A program made the position numbers and the translations under genes. A DNA stretch of 64,000 bases from Butyrivibrio sp. LB2008 (GTDB lineage Bacteria; Bacillota; Clostridia; Lachnospirales; Lachnospiraceae): the NCBI RefSeq assembly GCF_000621565.1, contig NZ_JHXZ01000015.1:1-64000 (forward strand). The letters are read 5' to 3'. The notes beneath the pieces are model-generated. The model did no database searches. It was not told the origin of the DNA and was given only the letters and a program-made list of their open reading frames with translations. Each line of letters begins with the position of its first letter. Within the stretch, counting starts at the first letter, position 1. Positions 45,549-54,420 of this stretch are shown here, one piece after another.

Positions 45549-47285
45549 ATGAAAAAAGTTTCGAAAATTGTTACATCACTGGGGGCTGTCACTATGTCAG
45601 CGGCGTTATTCTTTACTCCTATTGCCGGTATTAATGTGAGAGCGGCAGGCCCGGAATTAGCTACAGGTATTGATGTATCCAAGTTTCAGGGAGGCATCAA
45701 CTGGCAGCAGGTTAAGGCAGCAGGTGTCAGATTTGCTATGATCCGCGTAGGCACGATGAAAAAGGGCCTGGATGAGCAGTTTGTTAATAATATCAATGGT
45801 GCAAATGCAGCAGGTATCAGAACAGGTATCTATATTTATTCTTATGCAACAACTCCGGAAGCAGCTGCTGTGGAGGCAAATCAGGTTCTTGCCTGGATTG
45901 CTCCTTATTCGGTTACTTTCCCGGTTGCTATTGATATAGAAGATACAGTGCAGAAGAGTCTTAATCCTGCACAGCTTCAGGCTATTGCCGATACATTCTG
46001 CGGAATCCTTAACGGTGCAGGATACGAGACAATGGTTTATGCAAGCAGAAACTGGTTCTTGCAGAGAATGCCGGTTGTTTCAGCACCTAAGTGGGTTGCT
46101 CAGTACGACGTTGCCTGTGATTATCCGGGTGAATACGTAATGTGGCAGTCAAGTAGCCACGGAAGCTATCCCGGAATTCCCGGAAGAGTAGACGTTGACC
46201 ACCTTTACAGCGATTATTTCTCAAGAATTATTCAGGAAGGTTTCAACAGCTGGGGCGGACATACATTCTACTATCACAACTTCCGTAAGCAGTTTGGATG
46301 GATCAATCTTAACGGTGCCAAGTATCATACAGATCCTAACGGATATGTACAGACAGGATGGTTCCAGGATGAGACCGGAACATACTATTTTGATCCCGCA
46401 GCAGGCGGTCTTGCCAAGACAGGATTTGCTGATATTGAAGGAAAGCGTTACTACTTTGATGAAGCAGCTGTAAAGAGAACAGGTCTTCTCAATCTCGGCG
46501 GAACTGTTTACTATGCCAATGCGGAAGGTGTATGCCAGAAGGGACTTGTACCTCTTGAAGACGGCGTTCACTACTTTGATGAAGAGTACAAGATGCACAC
46601 AGGACTTACACCGGTTGGCGACAAGCTTTACTTGTTCAATCCTCAGGGTGTAATGCAGACAGGTATGGTTGCTCTTGAAACAGGTAAGTACATGTTCGGA
46701 GCAGACGGCGCAGCTGTAAAAGGATGGTACTCAAACGAGCAGGGACAGAAGTTCTTCTTTAACCAGGATCATGTTGCTGTTACAGGAGTTCAGAATATCG
46801 AAAAGGCTAATTATCTCTTTGGACCTGACGGCGTAATGCAGACAGGATGGTCGGGAGACATCGCTTCGGGTAAGTTCTACTTCGGACCTGATGGAAAGAT
46901 GGTTACAGGATGGAGCGATATTGAAGGACAGAGATATTACTTTGGCGCAGATGGTAAGATGGTTGTAGGAATGGCTTCACTTCAGGACGGCGTTTACTAT
47001 CTTGAGCCTACAGACGGACATAGAACAGTAGGTTGGGTACAGCAGCCTGACGGATGGCGTTATTTTGACGGCAACACAGGAAAGATGCTTGTAAAGACAA
47101 CTGCAGTGCTTGAGAATGTATCTTGCACATTTGATAAGAACGGTCTTCTTGTTGATCCTGCAGGTTGGACACCCGGAACACCACTTCCGGCTCCTGCACC
47201 TGATGCAGCAGGACAGGCAGCTTCAGCAGGCGCATCAACTCCTGCGGCTCCTGCAGCACCGGCTAATACAGCAGCAAGCAATTAA
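45549..47285 (+). CDS. Secreted GH25 lysozyme with cell-wall-binding repeats
   Basis: 578 residues. Signal peptide about 1–32 (cleavage near VRA). GH25 muramidase domain about 38–220: GIDVSKFQGGINW, catalytic Asp/Glu in AIDIEDT, YASRNWF. About fifteen CW_binding_1-type repeats follow (225–530; pattern GWxxxxGxxYYFxxxGxMxTGW), then an Ala/Pro-rich tail. It likely cleaves the MurNAc–GlcNAc bond in cell-wall turnover or division, held by the repeats to wall polymers. Choline binding is not implied. Not phage-linked by context. Confidence 0.92.
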   Translation: MKKVSKIVTSLGAVTMSAALFFTPIAGINVRAAGPELATGIDVSKFQGGINWQQVKAAGVRFAMIRVGTMKKGLDEQFVNNINGANAAGIRTGIYIYSYATTPEAAAVEANQVLAWIAPYSVTFPVAIDIEDTVQKSLNPAQLQAIADTFCGILNGAGYETMVYASRNWFLQRMPVVSAPKWVAQYDVACDYPGEYVMWQSSSHGSYPGIPGRVDVDHLYSDYFSRIIQEGFNSWGGHTFYYHNFRKQFGWINLNGAKYHTDPNGYVQTGWFQDETGTYYFDPAAGGLAKTGFADIEGKRYYFDEAAVKRTGLLNLGGTVYYANAEGVCQKGLVPLEDGVHYFDEEYKMHTGLTPVGDKLYLFNPQGVMQTGMVALETGKYMFGADGAAVKGWYSNEQGQKFFFNQDHVAVTGVQNIEKANYLFGPDGVMQTGWSGDIASGKFYFGPDGKMVTGWSDIEGQRYYFGADGKMVVGMASLQDGVYYLEPTDGHRTVGWVQQPDGWRYFDGNTGKMLVKTTAVLENVSCTFDKNGLLVDPAGWTPGTPLPAPAPDAAGQAASAGASTPAAPAAPANTAASN

Positions 47286-47333
47286 TCAGAAAAAATACTG
47301 AATAGATCAGTGTTTTAATAAATTTAAGAGGGG

Positions 47334-47365
47334 TGGACGTCCGGTGTATCGGCACGGGACGTCCA
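47334..47365. terminator. 13-bp inverted repeat after the lysozyme gene
   Basis: TGGACGTCCGGTG pairs with CACGGGACGTCCA, one mismatch, 6-nt loop, no T-run. It lies 40 nt before the next start and may be a regulatory stem. Confidence 0.5.
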
Positions 47366-47404
47366 ATAAATTTAGTTGTTTATAAAACGGAGGGAACACT
47401 AAAA

Positions 47405-48634
47405 ATGAACATCGAAGAAGCAAAAGAGAAATTACAGAAGTATGGACAGGAGCATGTACTTAAGTACTATTCCGAACTCAGCGATTCCGAGAAACAGGAA
47501 CTTATCGCACAGATTGAGGACACGGATTTTTCAGTACTTGCCAATTGCAAGAATCTTGGACATGCTGATGCAAGAGGTGAGTTTGCACCTTTGGCGGCTC
47601 TTCAGGTATCAGAGATTGAGAAGAGAAAAGATGAGTTTATGAAGCTCGGCGTTGAGACCATTAAGGCAGGTAAAGTTGCTGCGGTTCTCCTTGCAGGCGG
47701 AATGGGAACAAGACTTGGCTCTGACAATCCAAAGGGAATGTACGATATTGGTATAACCAAGCCCGTTTATATTTTCCAGAGAATAATCGAGAATCTTCTT
47801 GATACAGTTAAGCAGGCCGATGGTACATACATCCGTCTTTTCATCATGACCAGTGAAAAGAACAATGATGCGACTGTTAATTTCCTCAAGGAGAAGAACT
47901 TCTTCGGTTATCCTGAAGATAAGATTACATTCTTTAAGCAGGAGATGGCACCGGCTTCCGACTATGACGGAAAAGTTTATATGGAGAGCAAGTCAAGAAT
48001 CTCAACTTCTCCCAACGGTAACGCCGGATGGTATTCATCACTCCTTAAAGCAGGTCTTCGTGATGTCATCGTAAAAGAGGGCATTGAATGGATAGACATT
48101 TTTGCAGTGGACAACGTTCTTCAGAGAATTGCAGATCCCTGCTTCGTGGGAGCTACAGTTGCAGCTAAGGTTTCATGCGGAGCCAAAGTTGTAAGAAAGA
48201 ACGCTCCGGATGAAAAAGTAGGCGTTATGTGTCTTGAAGATGGTAAGCCTTCAATCGTAGAATACTACGAGCTTTCACAGGAAATGATGGATGCAAAGGA
48301 CGCAAACGGCGATCCTGCTTATAACTATGGAGTTATTCTCAATTATATGTTCAATGAGAAAGCTCTTTATGAGATCGCTCAGAAGGAACTTCCTCTTCAC
48401 GTTGTAGAGAAGAAGATTCCCTACATTGATGAGAATGCAAATCTTATTAAACCCGAGAGTCCAAACGGATGCAAGTTCGAGCAGCTTGTTCTCGACATGA
48501 TCCATATGCTTGATACATGCCTTCCTTACGAGGTTGTCAGAGAGCATGAATTCGCACCGATCAAGAATAAGACAGGTGTTGATTCTGTTGAGTCTGCAAG
48601 AGAACTTTGCAAGAAAAACGGAATAGAGCTATAA
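47405..48634 (+). CDS. UDP-sugar pyrophosphorylase, UAP/AGX-like (UDPGP family)
   Basis: 409 residues from the ATG behind GGAGGG. Uridylyltransferase that joins UTP and a hexose(amine) 1-phosphate. The nucleotide loop is LLAGGMGTRLGSDNPKGMYD; further conserved pieces are NGNAGWYSSL and IFAVDNVLQRIADP. This eukaryotic-style UAP/UDPGP form differs from bacterial GalU and GlmU. With galE directly downstream, it probably supplies UDP-Glc/UDP-Gal or their N-acetyl forms for wall glycans. Confidence 0.87.
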   Translation: MNIEEAKEKLQKYGQEHVLKYYSELSDSEKQELIAQIEDTDFSVLANCKNLGHADARGEFAPLAALQVSEIEKRKDEFMKLGVETIKAGKVAAVLLAGGMGTRLGSDNPKGMYDIGITKPVYIFQRIIENLLDTVKQADGTYIRLFIMTSEKNNDATVNFLKEKNFFGYPEDKITFFKQEMAPASDYDGKVYMESKSRISTSPNGNAGWYSSLLKAGLRDVIVKEGIEWIDIFAVDNVLQRIADPCFVGATVAAKVSCGAKVVRKNAPDEKVGVMCLEDGKPSIVEYYELSQEMMDAKDANGDPAYNYGVILNYMFNEKALYEIAQKELPLHVVEKKIPYIDENANLIKPESPNGCKFEQLVLDMIHMLDTCLPYEVVREHEFAPIKNKTGVDSVESARELCKKNGIEL

Positions 48635-48642
48635 TTTTACGA

Positions 48643-48678
48643 GGGAAACGCTTTAACCGGCGTTTCCCGAGTTTTATA
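48643..48678 (+). terminator. Terminator between the UDPGP gene and galE
   Basis: GGGAAACGC pairs with GCGTTTCCC, 8-nt loop, then GAGTTTTAT. Confidence 0.65.
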
Positions 48679-48697
48679 ACTGAAAGAAGGTAATATT

Positions 48698-49714
48698 ATG
48701 ACTATACTAGTTACAGGAGGAGCCGGATATATCGGTTCTCACACAGTTGTCGAACTACAGAACGCTGGTTATGATGTTGTTATTGTTGATAATCTTGCCA
48801 ATGCGAGCAAGAAAGTAATTGGCAGGATAGAGGCAATTACAGGCAAAAAAGTACCTTTCTATGAGACAGATATCAGAGACCGTGAAGGTCTTAATGCAAT
48901 CTTCGAAAAAGAGAAGATTGACGGAGTTATTCACTTTGCAGGACTCAAGGCTGTAGGTGAATCTGTTGAGAAGCCTTGGGAATATTATGAAAATAATATT
49001 TCAGGAACACTTACTCTTGTTGATGTAATGAGAAAACATAATTGCAAGAATATGATCTTCTCATCATCGGCGACAGTATACGGAGATCCTGCATTTGTAC
49101 CGATCACCGAAGAATGTCCTAAGGGAGTTTGCACAAATCCTTACGGATGGACCAAGTCAATGCTTGAGCAGGTTCTTTCCGACATTTACAGAGCTGATAA
49201 CGAGTGGAATGTAGTTCTTCTTCGTTACTTCAATCCTATCGGAGCTCACAAGAGCGGAACAATGGGAGAGAATCCTAACGGAATTCCGAACAACCTCATG
49301 CCTTACATTACTCAGGTTGCTGTTGGTAAGCTTCCTCATCTCAATGTATTTGGTAATGATTATGACACACCTGACGGAACGGGAGTGCGTGACTACATCC
49401 ACGTTGTAGATCTTGCACTCGGTCATGTTAAGGCGCTCAAGAAGTTTGAGCCCGGAAGCGGACTTAATATCTACAACCTCGGAACAGGAGTTGGTTACAG
49501 CGTTCTTGATATAGTAAAGAACTTTGAAGAAGCTACCGGAGTTAAGATTCCTTATGAGATCAAACCCAGACGTGCAGGAGATATTGCAACGTGTTATTCT
49601 AATGCAGATAAAGCGGCAAAAGAGCTCGGTTGGAAGGCTCAGTACGGTATAAAAGATATGTGTGCGGACTCATGGAAGTGGCAAAGTCAGAATCCTAACG
49701 GATATGATGAATGA
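48698..49714 (+). CDS. galE: UDP-glucose 4-epimerase
   Basis: 338-residue short-chain dehydrogenase-fold enzyme interconverting UDP-glucose and UDP-galactose. NAD loop TGGAGYIGSHT, catalytic YGWTK with Ser/Thr in FSSSATVYG, and NPIGAHKSG. Ribosome site GAAGG. Confidence 0.96.
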   Translation: MTILVTGGAGYIGSHTVVELQNAGYDVVIVDNLANASKKVIGRIEAITGKKVPFYETDIRDREGLNAIFEKEKIDGVIHFAGLKAVGESVEKPWEYYENNISGTLTLVDVMRKHNCKNMIFSSSATVYGDPAFVPITEECPKGVCTNPYGWTKSMLEQVLSDIYRADNEWNVVLLRYFNPIGAHKSGTMGENPNGIPNNLMPYITQVAVGKLPHLNVFGNDYDTPDGTGVRDYIHVVDLALGHVKALKKFEPGSGLNIYNLGTGVGYSVLDIVKNFEEATGVKIPYEIKPRRAGDIATCYSNADKAAKELGWKAQYGIKDMCADSWKWQSQNPNGYDE

Positions 49715-49726
49715 TAAATTTATGCA

Positions 49727-49760
49727 GGTCGTATGTTCAAAAGAGCATGCGACCGATTTT
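49727..49760 (+). terminator. Terminator after galE
   Basis: GGTCGTATG pairs with CATGCGACC (one G·U), then GATTTT. The 11-mer ATGCGACCGAT here also occurs at 16469 and 34517. Confidence 0.6.
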
Positions 49761-49780
49761 GCATTCGAGCAGGAGACAAG

Positions 49781-50050
49781 ATGTTTAGACTTTGGGTAAG
49801 ACTGGTGGATGACAATCACCTGATAAAAGATATGGTTGTTTGCGATGAATCAACCGATACAAGAACACATAAAGTTATGAACGCTATTGAGAAGGCGTGC
49901 TATGAGATGGACCTTTCCAAGCCTATCTGGCTTGATAATATAGTAAAAGAATTCCAGATTCATTCGAAATGCCGTTTTAATAAAGACGCATTTATAGAAC
50001 AGATTAATTTCGACTATATGGAAATTCAGGTTCTGGAAGAGGATTATTGA
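49781..50050 (+). CDS. Conserved small protein of unknown function
   Basis: 89 residues from the ATG behind AGGAG (an earlier in-frame ATG lies inside the galE terminator). Sequence starts MFRLWVRLVDDNHLIKDMVV and ends FDYMEIQVLEEDY; mixed alpha/beta, acidic end. I recall similar ~90-residue proteins in many Clostridia, often annotated hypothetical. No catalytic motif. Confidence 0.75.
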   Translation: MFRLWVRLVDDNHLIKDMVVCDESTDTRTHKVMNAIEKACYEMDLSKPIWLDNIVKEFQIHSKCRFNKDAFIEQINFDYMEIQVLEEDY

Positions 50051-50143
50051 CGTTATTTTTTTATAATAAAATAAACACAATTTCGACACATAATAAAACT
50101 ATACTTAAATCTATAATATAGAAAAAGGAAGAAGGTAGATACT

Positions 50144-51691
50144 ATGTATGATGATGCAACCAATGAACAGAGTGGTGTGAAACCGTCAAACTCATACAAC
50201 AGTTATAACTACACGAATTATAATTATTCAGATGATAAGACATACAATGGAGATTTATCAGGAAAAAGCGTGTATGGCTATGGTAACGAAAATAGAGCAT
50301 ACGGTTCATACCAGTATTCAAATACAGGAAATGCAATGAATAATGGAATGCAGCGACCTCCGAGGAAGAAAACCGGACTTAAAGTAGTGGTTTCTTTGGT
50401 CGTTGTATTTGCGATATTGAGCGGAGTTGGTATCGGAGGATATCTCTTCCATACATTTAAGCATAATGTGAAGGTTACAACCGAAAAGGTTGAACAGACT
50501 ACCGCGGAAGCAAGCACGGAAGCAACTCAGGCTGTTACACAGAACGATCAGAATAAGGTTGCCGCAACAGTTTCAGGTGAAGTAAAGGCTACAGTTACAG
50601 ACGTTACAGGCGTTGTTCAGTCAGTAATGCCTGCAATGGTAATTATACATAACAACCAGAAGAGATCTGCAAACATCTTCGGATATGTTCAGACAGAAGA
50701 GGCAACAGCTTCAGGTAGCGGAATCATAGTAGGTCAGAACGATTCAGAGCTGCTCATCGCAACCAACTACCACGTTGTAGCTGAGGCAGATTCACTTGAA
50801 GTTATCTTTTCAGACGGTATGGCTGATGCAGATGGCGAGCAGAAATCAATCAAGGCAGATATCAAGGGACCCGATCCGGAGATGGATCTTGCGGTAATCG
50901 CAGTATCTCTTGAAGATATTCCTTCTGAAACACTTGCAAACATTAAGGTAGCAACACTTGGAGACAGCGATGCACTCACACTTGGTGAGCCTGCTATAGC
51001 AATCGGTAATGCACTTGGATATGGACAATCTGTTACAACAGGTGTTATTTCAGCCATCAACAGAAAGGTTGAGATTGAAGAGGGCGTATTCCAGACATTT
51101 ATTCAGACAGATGCAGCTATTAACCCCGGTAACTCAGGTGGAGCACTTCTTAACATCCAGGGTGAAGTTATTGGTATAAATTCCAATAAGATCGGTGGAG
51201 AAGCAGTAGAAGGTATGGGTTATGCAATTCCTATCTCAGCAGCAAAGCCTAAGATTGAGGAACTTATGAACCAGGAGACCAAGAAGAAAGTAACCAACGA
51301 GAACAGAGGTTACCTTGGTATAAAGGGTGTTACTGTTACTTCGGATGTATCACAGATGTACGGACTTCCTCTCGGCGTATGTATCGCAGAGATAGTACCC
51401 GGAGGCGGAGCAGAGAAGGCAGGAATCAAGAAGGGGGATGTAATCGTTAAGTTTGATGGCAGTGAGATCAAATCAATGGATGTTCTTCAGTCCAAGCTTC
51501 AGTATTATGCGGCAGGAACTTCCGTAAATGTGACGGTTATGAGACCTAACGGTTCCGAATACGAAGAAGTGGAAGTGACTGTAGAGCTTGCTAAAGACAG
51601 TGGAAGTTCATCGGAAAGCGGTGAATCTTCATCGGGAGCAGAATCAGAATCTGAAACATCAGAAGATTCTCAGGAGAGCTCCGGAGGCTGA
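50144..51691 (+). CDS. htrA: HtrA/DegP-like membrane-anchored serine protease
   Basis: 515 residues. Cytoplasmic Asn/Tyr/Ser-rich N-terminus (1–75), one membrane helix (80–103), a trypsin-like domain with His210 (NYHVV), Asp248 (MDLAV), Ser331 (GNSGGALL), then one PDZ domain (about 400–490) and a Ser/Glu-rich tail. It faces outward and handles misfolded exported proteins. The long low-complexity N-terminus is typical for Firmicutes HtrA. Confidence 0.94.
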   Translation: MYDDATNEQSGVKPSNSYNSYNYTNYNYSDDKTYNGDLSGKSVYGYGNENRAYGSYQYSNTGNAMNNGMQRPPRKKTGLKVVVSLVVVFAILSGVGIGGYLFHTFKHNVKVTTEKVEQTTAEASTEATQAVTQNDQNKVAATVSGEVKATVTDVTGVVQSVMPAMVIIHNNQKRSANIFGYVQTEEATASGSGIIVGQNDSELLIATNYHVVAEADSLEVIFSDGMADADGEQKSIKADIKGPDPEMDLAVIAVSLEDIPSETLANIKVATLGDSDALTLGEPAIAIGNALGYGQSVTTGVISAINRKVEIEEGVFQTFIQTDAAINPGNSGGALLNIQGEVIGINSNKIGGEAVEGMGYAIPISAAKPKIEELMNQETKKKVTNENRGYLGIKGVTVTSDVSQMYGLPLGVCIAEIVPGGGAEKAGIKKGDVIVKFDGSEIKSMDVLQSKLQYYAAGTSVNVTVMRPNGSEYEEVEVTVELAKDSGSSSESGESSSGAESESETSEDSQESSGG

Positions 51692-51722
51692 TTGATATAG
51701 AATATATATTAGAGTAATAAAT

Positions 51723-51764
51723 AAAGCTGTGAAAATGAGAAATGATCATTTTCACAGCTTTTTA
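51723..51764. terminator. Bidirectional terminator between htrA and clpX
   Basis: AAAGCTGTGAAAATGA pairs perfectly with TCATTTTCACAGCTTT, then TTAA. Confidence 0.85.
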
Positions 51765-51794
51765 ATATCATAGGAAATTGCTTAAAACGACGTA

Positions 51795-53369
51795 TCACAC
51801 TAGCTTTGCCTGTTCTTTGTTAAACACAGGAAACTGAGGATGTATGCCTTCACCTCTTATCTCGATGACGGGTGATGCTTTTCCTTCGATATAGTCTCTT
51901 GTGATCGTCACACGTCCGATGTTGTCATCCTTAGGAATCTCATACATGATATCAAGCATGAAATCTTCTATGATGGCTCTGAGAGCACGTGCTCCCGTTT
52001 CTTTTTCCAAAGCCTTCTCAGCGATTGCCTCGAGTGCGCTGTCATCAAATCGAAGGTCAACCTCGTCAAGAGCAAGAAGCTTCTGGTACTGCTTGAGAAT
52101 GGCATTCTTGGGCTCTTTGAGAATCTGAATGAGCATATCTTTTGTAAGAGCCTGCAATGTGCAGATGATCGGAAGTCTTCCCAGGAATTCAGGGATCATA
52201 CCAAATTTCTTAAGGTCCTCAACAGTCACGTTTGAGAGAATATTGGGATCGTCTTCGTATTTATCCTTAAGATCGGCATCAAAACCGATTGATGTCTGCT
52301 TGTTAAGTCTCTGTGTGATTATGTCTTCAAGATCCGGGAAAGCACCGCCGCAGATAAACAGGATATTTCTTGTATTAACTGTGGCAAGAGGAACCATGGC
52401 ATTCTTGCTGCCTGCTCCTACGGGAACCTCAACATTTGAACCCTCAAGAAGCTTAAGCATTCCCTGCTGAACAGATTCGCCGCTTACATCCCTTGCTGTT
52501 GTATTTTTCTTTTTGGCAATCTTATCTATCTCATCGATAAAGATAATGCCGTGTTCTGTCTTTTCTACATCATTTCCTGCAGCTGCAAGGAGCTTACTTA
52601 CAACACTTTCGATATCGTCGCCGATGTAGCCTGCCTCTGTAAGTGATGTTGCGTCTGCGATCGCAAGCGGAACATCGAGAAGTTTGGCAAGAGTCTTAAC
52701 AAGATAAGTCTTACCGCTACCTGTAGGTCCGAGGAGGAGAATGTTAGATTTCTCAATTTCAATCTCATCCATGGTATCTGTGGCAACTCTCTTATAGTGG
52801 TTGTAAACCGCAACAGACATGACTTTTTTGGCCTTGTCCTGACCGATAACAAATTCATCAAGTTTAGCCTTGATCTTGTGAGGCGCGGGAATATCTTTGA
52901 TGTCGATTATGGGCTTGGATTTTGCTTCGCTCTTTTTTTTGATCTTCTGAGAGTTGGGAATTCCGCCCATATTAAAATCACCGGGCATATCACCTAAGTT
53001 AAAGAATCCCACATTCGGGAATGTGCCCATGTTTTTGTTGAGTTCCCCCATAAGATTGGGGTTATTCAGAAGATTCTGATAATCAAACTGAGTGACTGTA
53101 TCCATAGTCTTGCGCATACAGTCTTCACAGATGCATATATTGTTGGGAAGATGGAACATCTTGCCCGCCTTGCTCTCAGGTCTTCTGCATACGAAACAAA
53201 CATCTTCAAATTCAGGCTTGTCATTGTTATCGTTATTAGCGTTGTTGTTATTGTTGGCGCTGTTTTCGCCTGTTGAGTTGTCTGAAGTGTTGTCGTTTGT
53301 GTCTTTGTTATTCAATTCTTCATCTTTGACTTCTCTGAAGTCGAAGTTATCGTCTCTGTTATCTTCCAT
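51795..53369 (-). CDS. clpX: ClpX-like unfoldase with Asn/Asp-rich N-terminal extension
   Basis: 524 residues, about 100 longer than usual ClpX. Residues 1–55 are an Asn/Asp-rich low-complexity stretch. Then a zinc domain (C58-x2-C61, C81-x2-C84), a Gly/Met/Asn linker (105–145), AAA+ core with Walker A GPTGSGKT (214–221) and Walker B IIFIDEID. An IGF tripeptide (QTSIGFDAD), the ClpP docking loop, is present. It probably unfolds tagged proteins for ClpP. It lies outside the usual tig–clpP–clpX order, so a second, standard copy may exist. Confidence 0.9.
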   Translation of the reverse strand: MEDNRDDNFDFREVKDEELNNKDTNDNTSDNSTGENSANNNNNANNDNNDKPEFEDVCFVCRRPESKAGKMFHLPNNICICEDCMRKTMDTVTQFDYQNLLNNPNLMGELNKNMGTFPNVGFFNLGDMPGDFNMGGIPNSQKIKKKSEAKSKPIIDIKDIPAPHKIKAKLDEFVIGQDKAKKVMSVAVYNHYKRVATDTMDEIEIEKSNILLLGPTGSGKTYLVKTLAKLLDVPLAIADATSLTEAGYIGDDIESVVSKLLAAAGNDVEKTEHGIIFIDEIDKIAKKKNTTARDVSGESVQQGMLKLLEGSNVEVPVGAGSKNAMVPLATVNTRNILFICGGAFPDLEDIITQRLNKQTSIGFDADLKDKYEDDPNILSNVTVEDLKKFGMIPEFLGRLPIICTLQALTKDMLIQILKEPKNAILKQYQKLLALDEVDLRFDDSALEAIAEKALEKETGARALRAIIEDFMLDIMYEIPKDDNIGRVTITRDYIEGKASPVIEIRGEGIHPQFPVFNKEQAKLV

Positions 53370-53393
53370 ATTTTCTCCATTAAGGAAAAGAGC

Positions 53394-54332
53394 TCACTCG
53401 AAGGTAATGAATGTACCTGCTTTTCCCTTAAGTGCATCGGAAACAGAGGCAAGAGAGGTGATGAGAACAGAACCGTCGTGGTTTGATTCCAAGAACTCTA
53501 TTGCTGCCTTGATCTTGGGAAGCATGTCAACTTCACCAAATTCGCCTGCTTCGATGTACTCTTTTGCATTTTTAATGTTCATTTTAAGGATGGGTTCCTG
53601 ATCATCCTTACCAAAATTCTTGTAAACATAAGGAACCGATGTGAGAATGATAAGTCTGTCAGACTTAAGGTCTGCTGCGAGCTTTCCGGCGATAGCATCC
53701 TTCTCGATTACAGCTGAAGCTCCTTTGAGCACGTGGCCCTGCTCGATTACGGGGATTCCGCCTCCGCCGCATGCGATTACTTCCTGGCCTGCATCAACAA
53801 GAGTTCTGATAGCATCGATCTCAACGATCTCGATGGGATTCGGAGCTGCAACGATTCTTCTGTAGCCCTTTCCGGGATCCTCTTTTACAAAGTTACCTTT
53901 TTTGATCTCTGTATCGGCATCTTCTTTAGACATATAACGTCCGATTGCTTTGGTCGGAGCGTAGAAAGCTTCATCGTAAGGATCTACGGTAACCTGTGTA
54001 AGGATAGTGCTGACAGGTTTGGAGATTCCTCTGCTTGTGAGCTCTGTCTTTAAAGAATTCTGAATATCATAGCCTACATATCCCTGGCTCATTGCGTTAC
54101 ATACGCACATGGGAGCGGATGTGTAATCGATATACATTCTGTGAAGCTCAGTCATTGCCTTGTGGATCATGCTGACCTGAGGTCCGTTACTGTGAGTTAT
54201 AACAAGCTGATAGCCTGCTTCTATAAGGTCGGCGAGTGCTTTTGCCGTAAGCTTTGTGGCATTTCTTTGTTCATGTGTAGTAACACCCAGTGCTTCATGT
54301 CCGAGAGAAACTACTGCTTTGATGTTTTCCAT
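53394..54332 (-). CDS. arcC: Carbamate kinase, GHEAL variant
   Basis: 312 residues of the amino-acid kinase fold: ITHSNGPQV, GYVGYDIQNSL, VIACGGGGIPV, GTFITFE. It makes ATP from carbamoyl phosphate. The N-terminal nucleotide loop reads VVSLGHEALG instead of the usual ALGGNAL; I recall this variant in other Lachnospiraceae. No arginine deiminase or ornithine carbamoyltransferase gene is nearby. Confidence 0.88.
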   Translation of the reverse strand: MENIKAVVSLGHEALGVTTHEQRNATKLTAKALADLIEAGYQLVITHSNGPQVSMIHKAMTELHRMYIDYTSAPMCVCNAMSQGYVGYDIQNSLKTELTSRGISKPVSTILTQVTVDPYDEAFYAPTKAIGRYMSKEDADTEIKKGNFVKEDPGKGYRRIVAAPNPIEIVEIDAIRTLVDAGQEVIACGGGGIPVIEQGHVLKGASAVIEKDAIAGKLAADLKSDRLIILTSVPYVYKNFGKDDQEPILKMNIKNAKEYIEAGEFGEVDMLPKIKAAIEFLESNHDGSVLITSLASVSDALKGKAGTFITFE

Positions 54333-54420
54333 GTTGTCCTCATTTCCGCACGTCGAGCGTGCTTAATATAAAGATAGAACTATTTTACAATAACTGTGTC
54401 TGATTTGGAAGAAAAACCCG

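Noticed and set aside
45549-47285. Phage endolysin or prophage remnant
   Set aside because: The GH25 enzyme has a classical signal peptide and long wall-binding repeats, with no phage genes nearby, so it is a cellular autolysin-type enzyme.
49733-49780. Upstream start for the 89-residue protein
   Set aside because: The earlier ATG lies inside the galE terminator stem; the later ATG has an AGGAG ribosome site.
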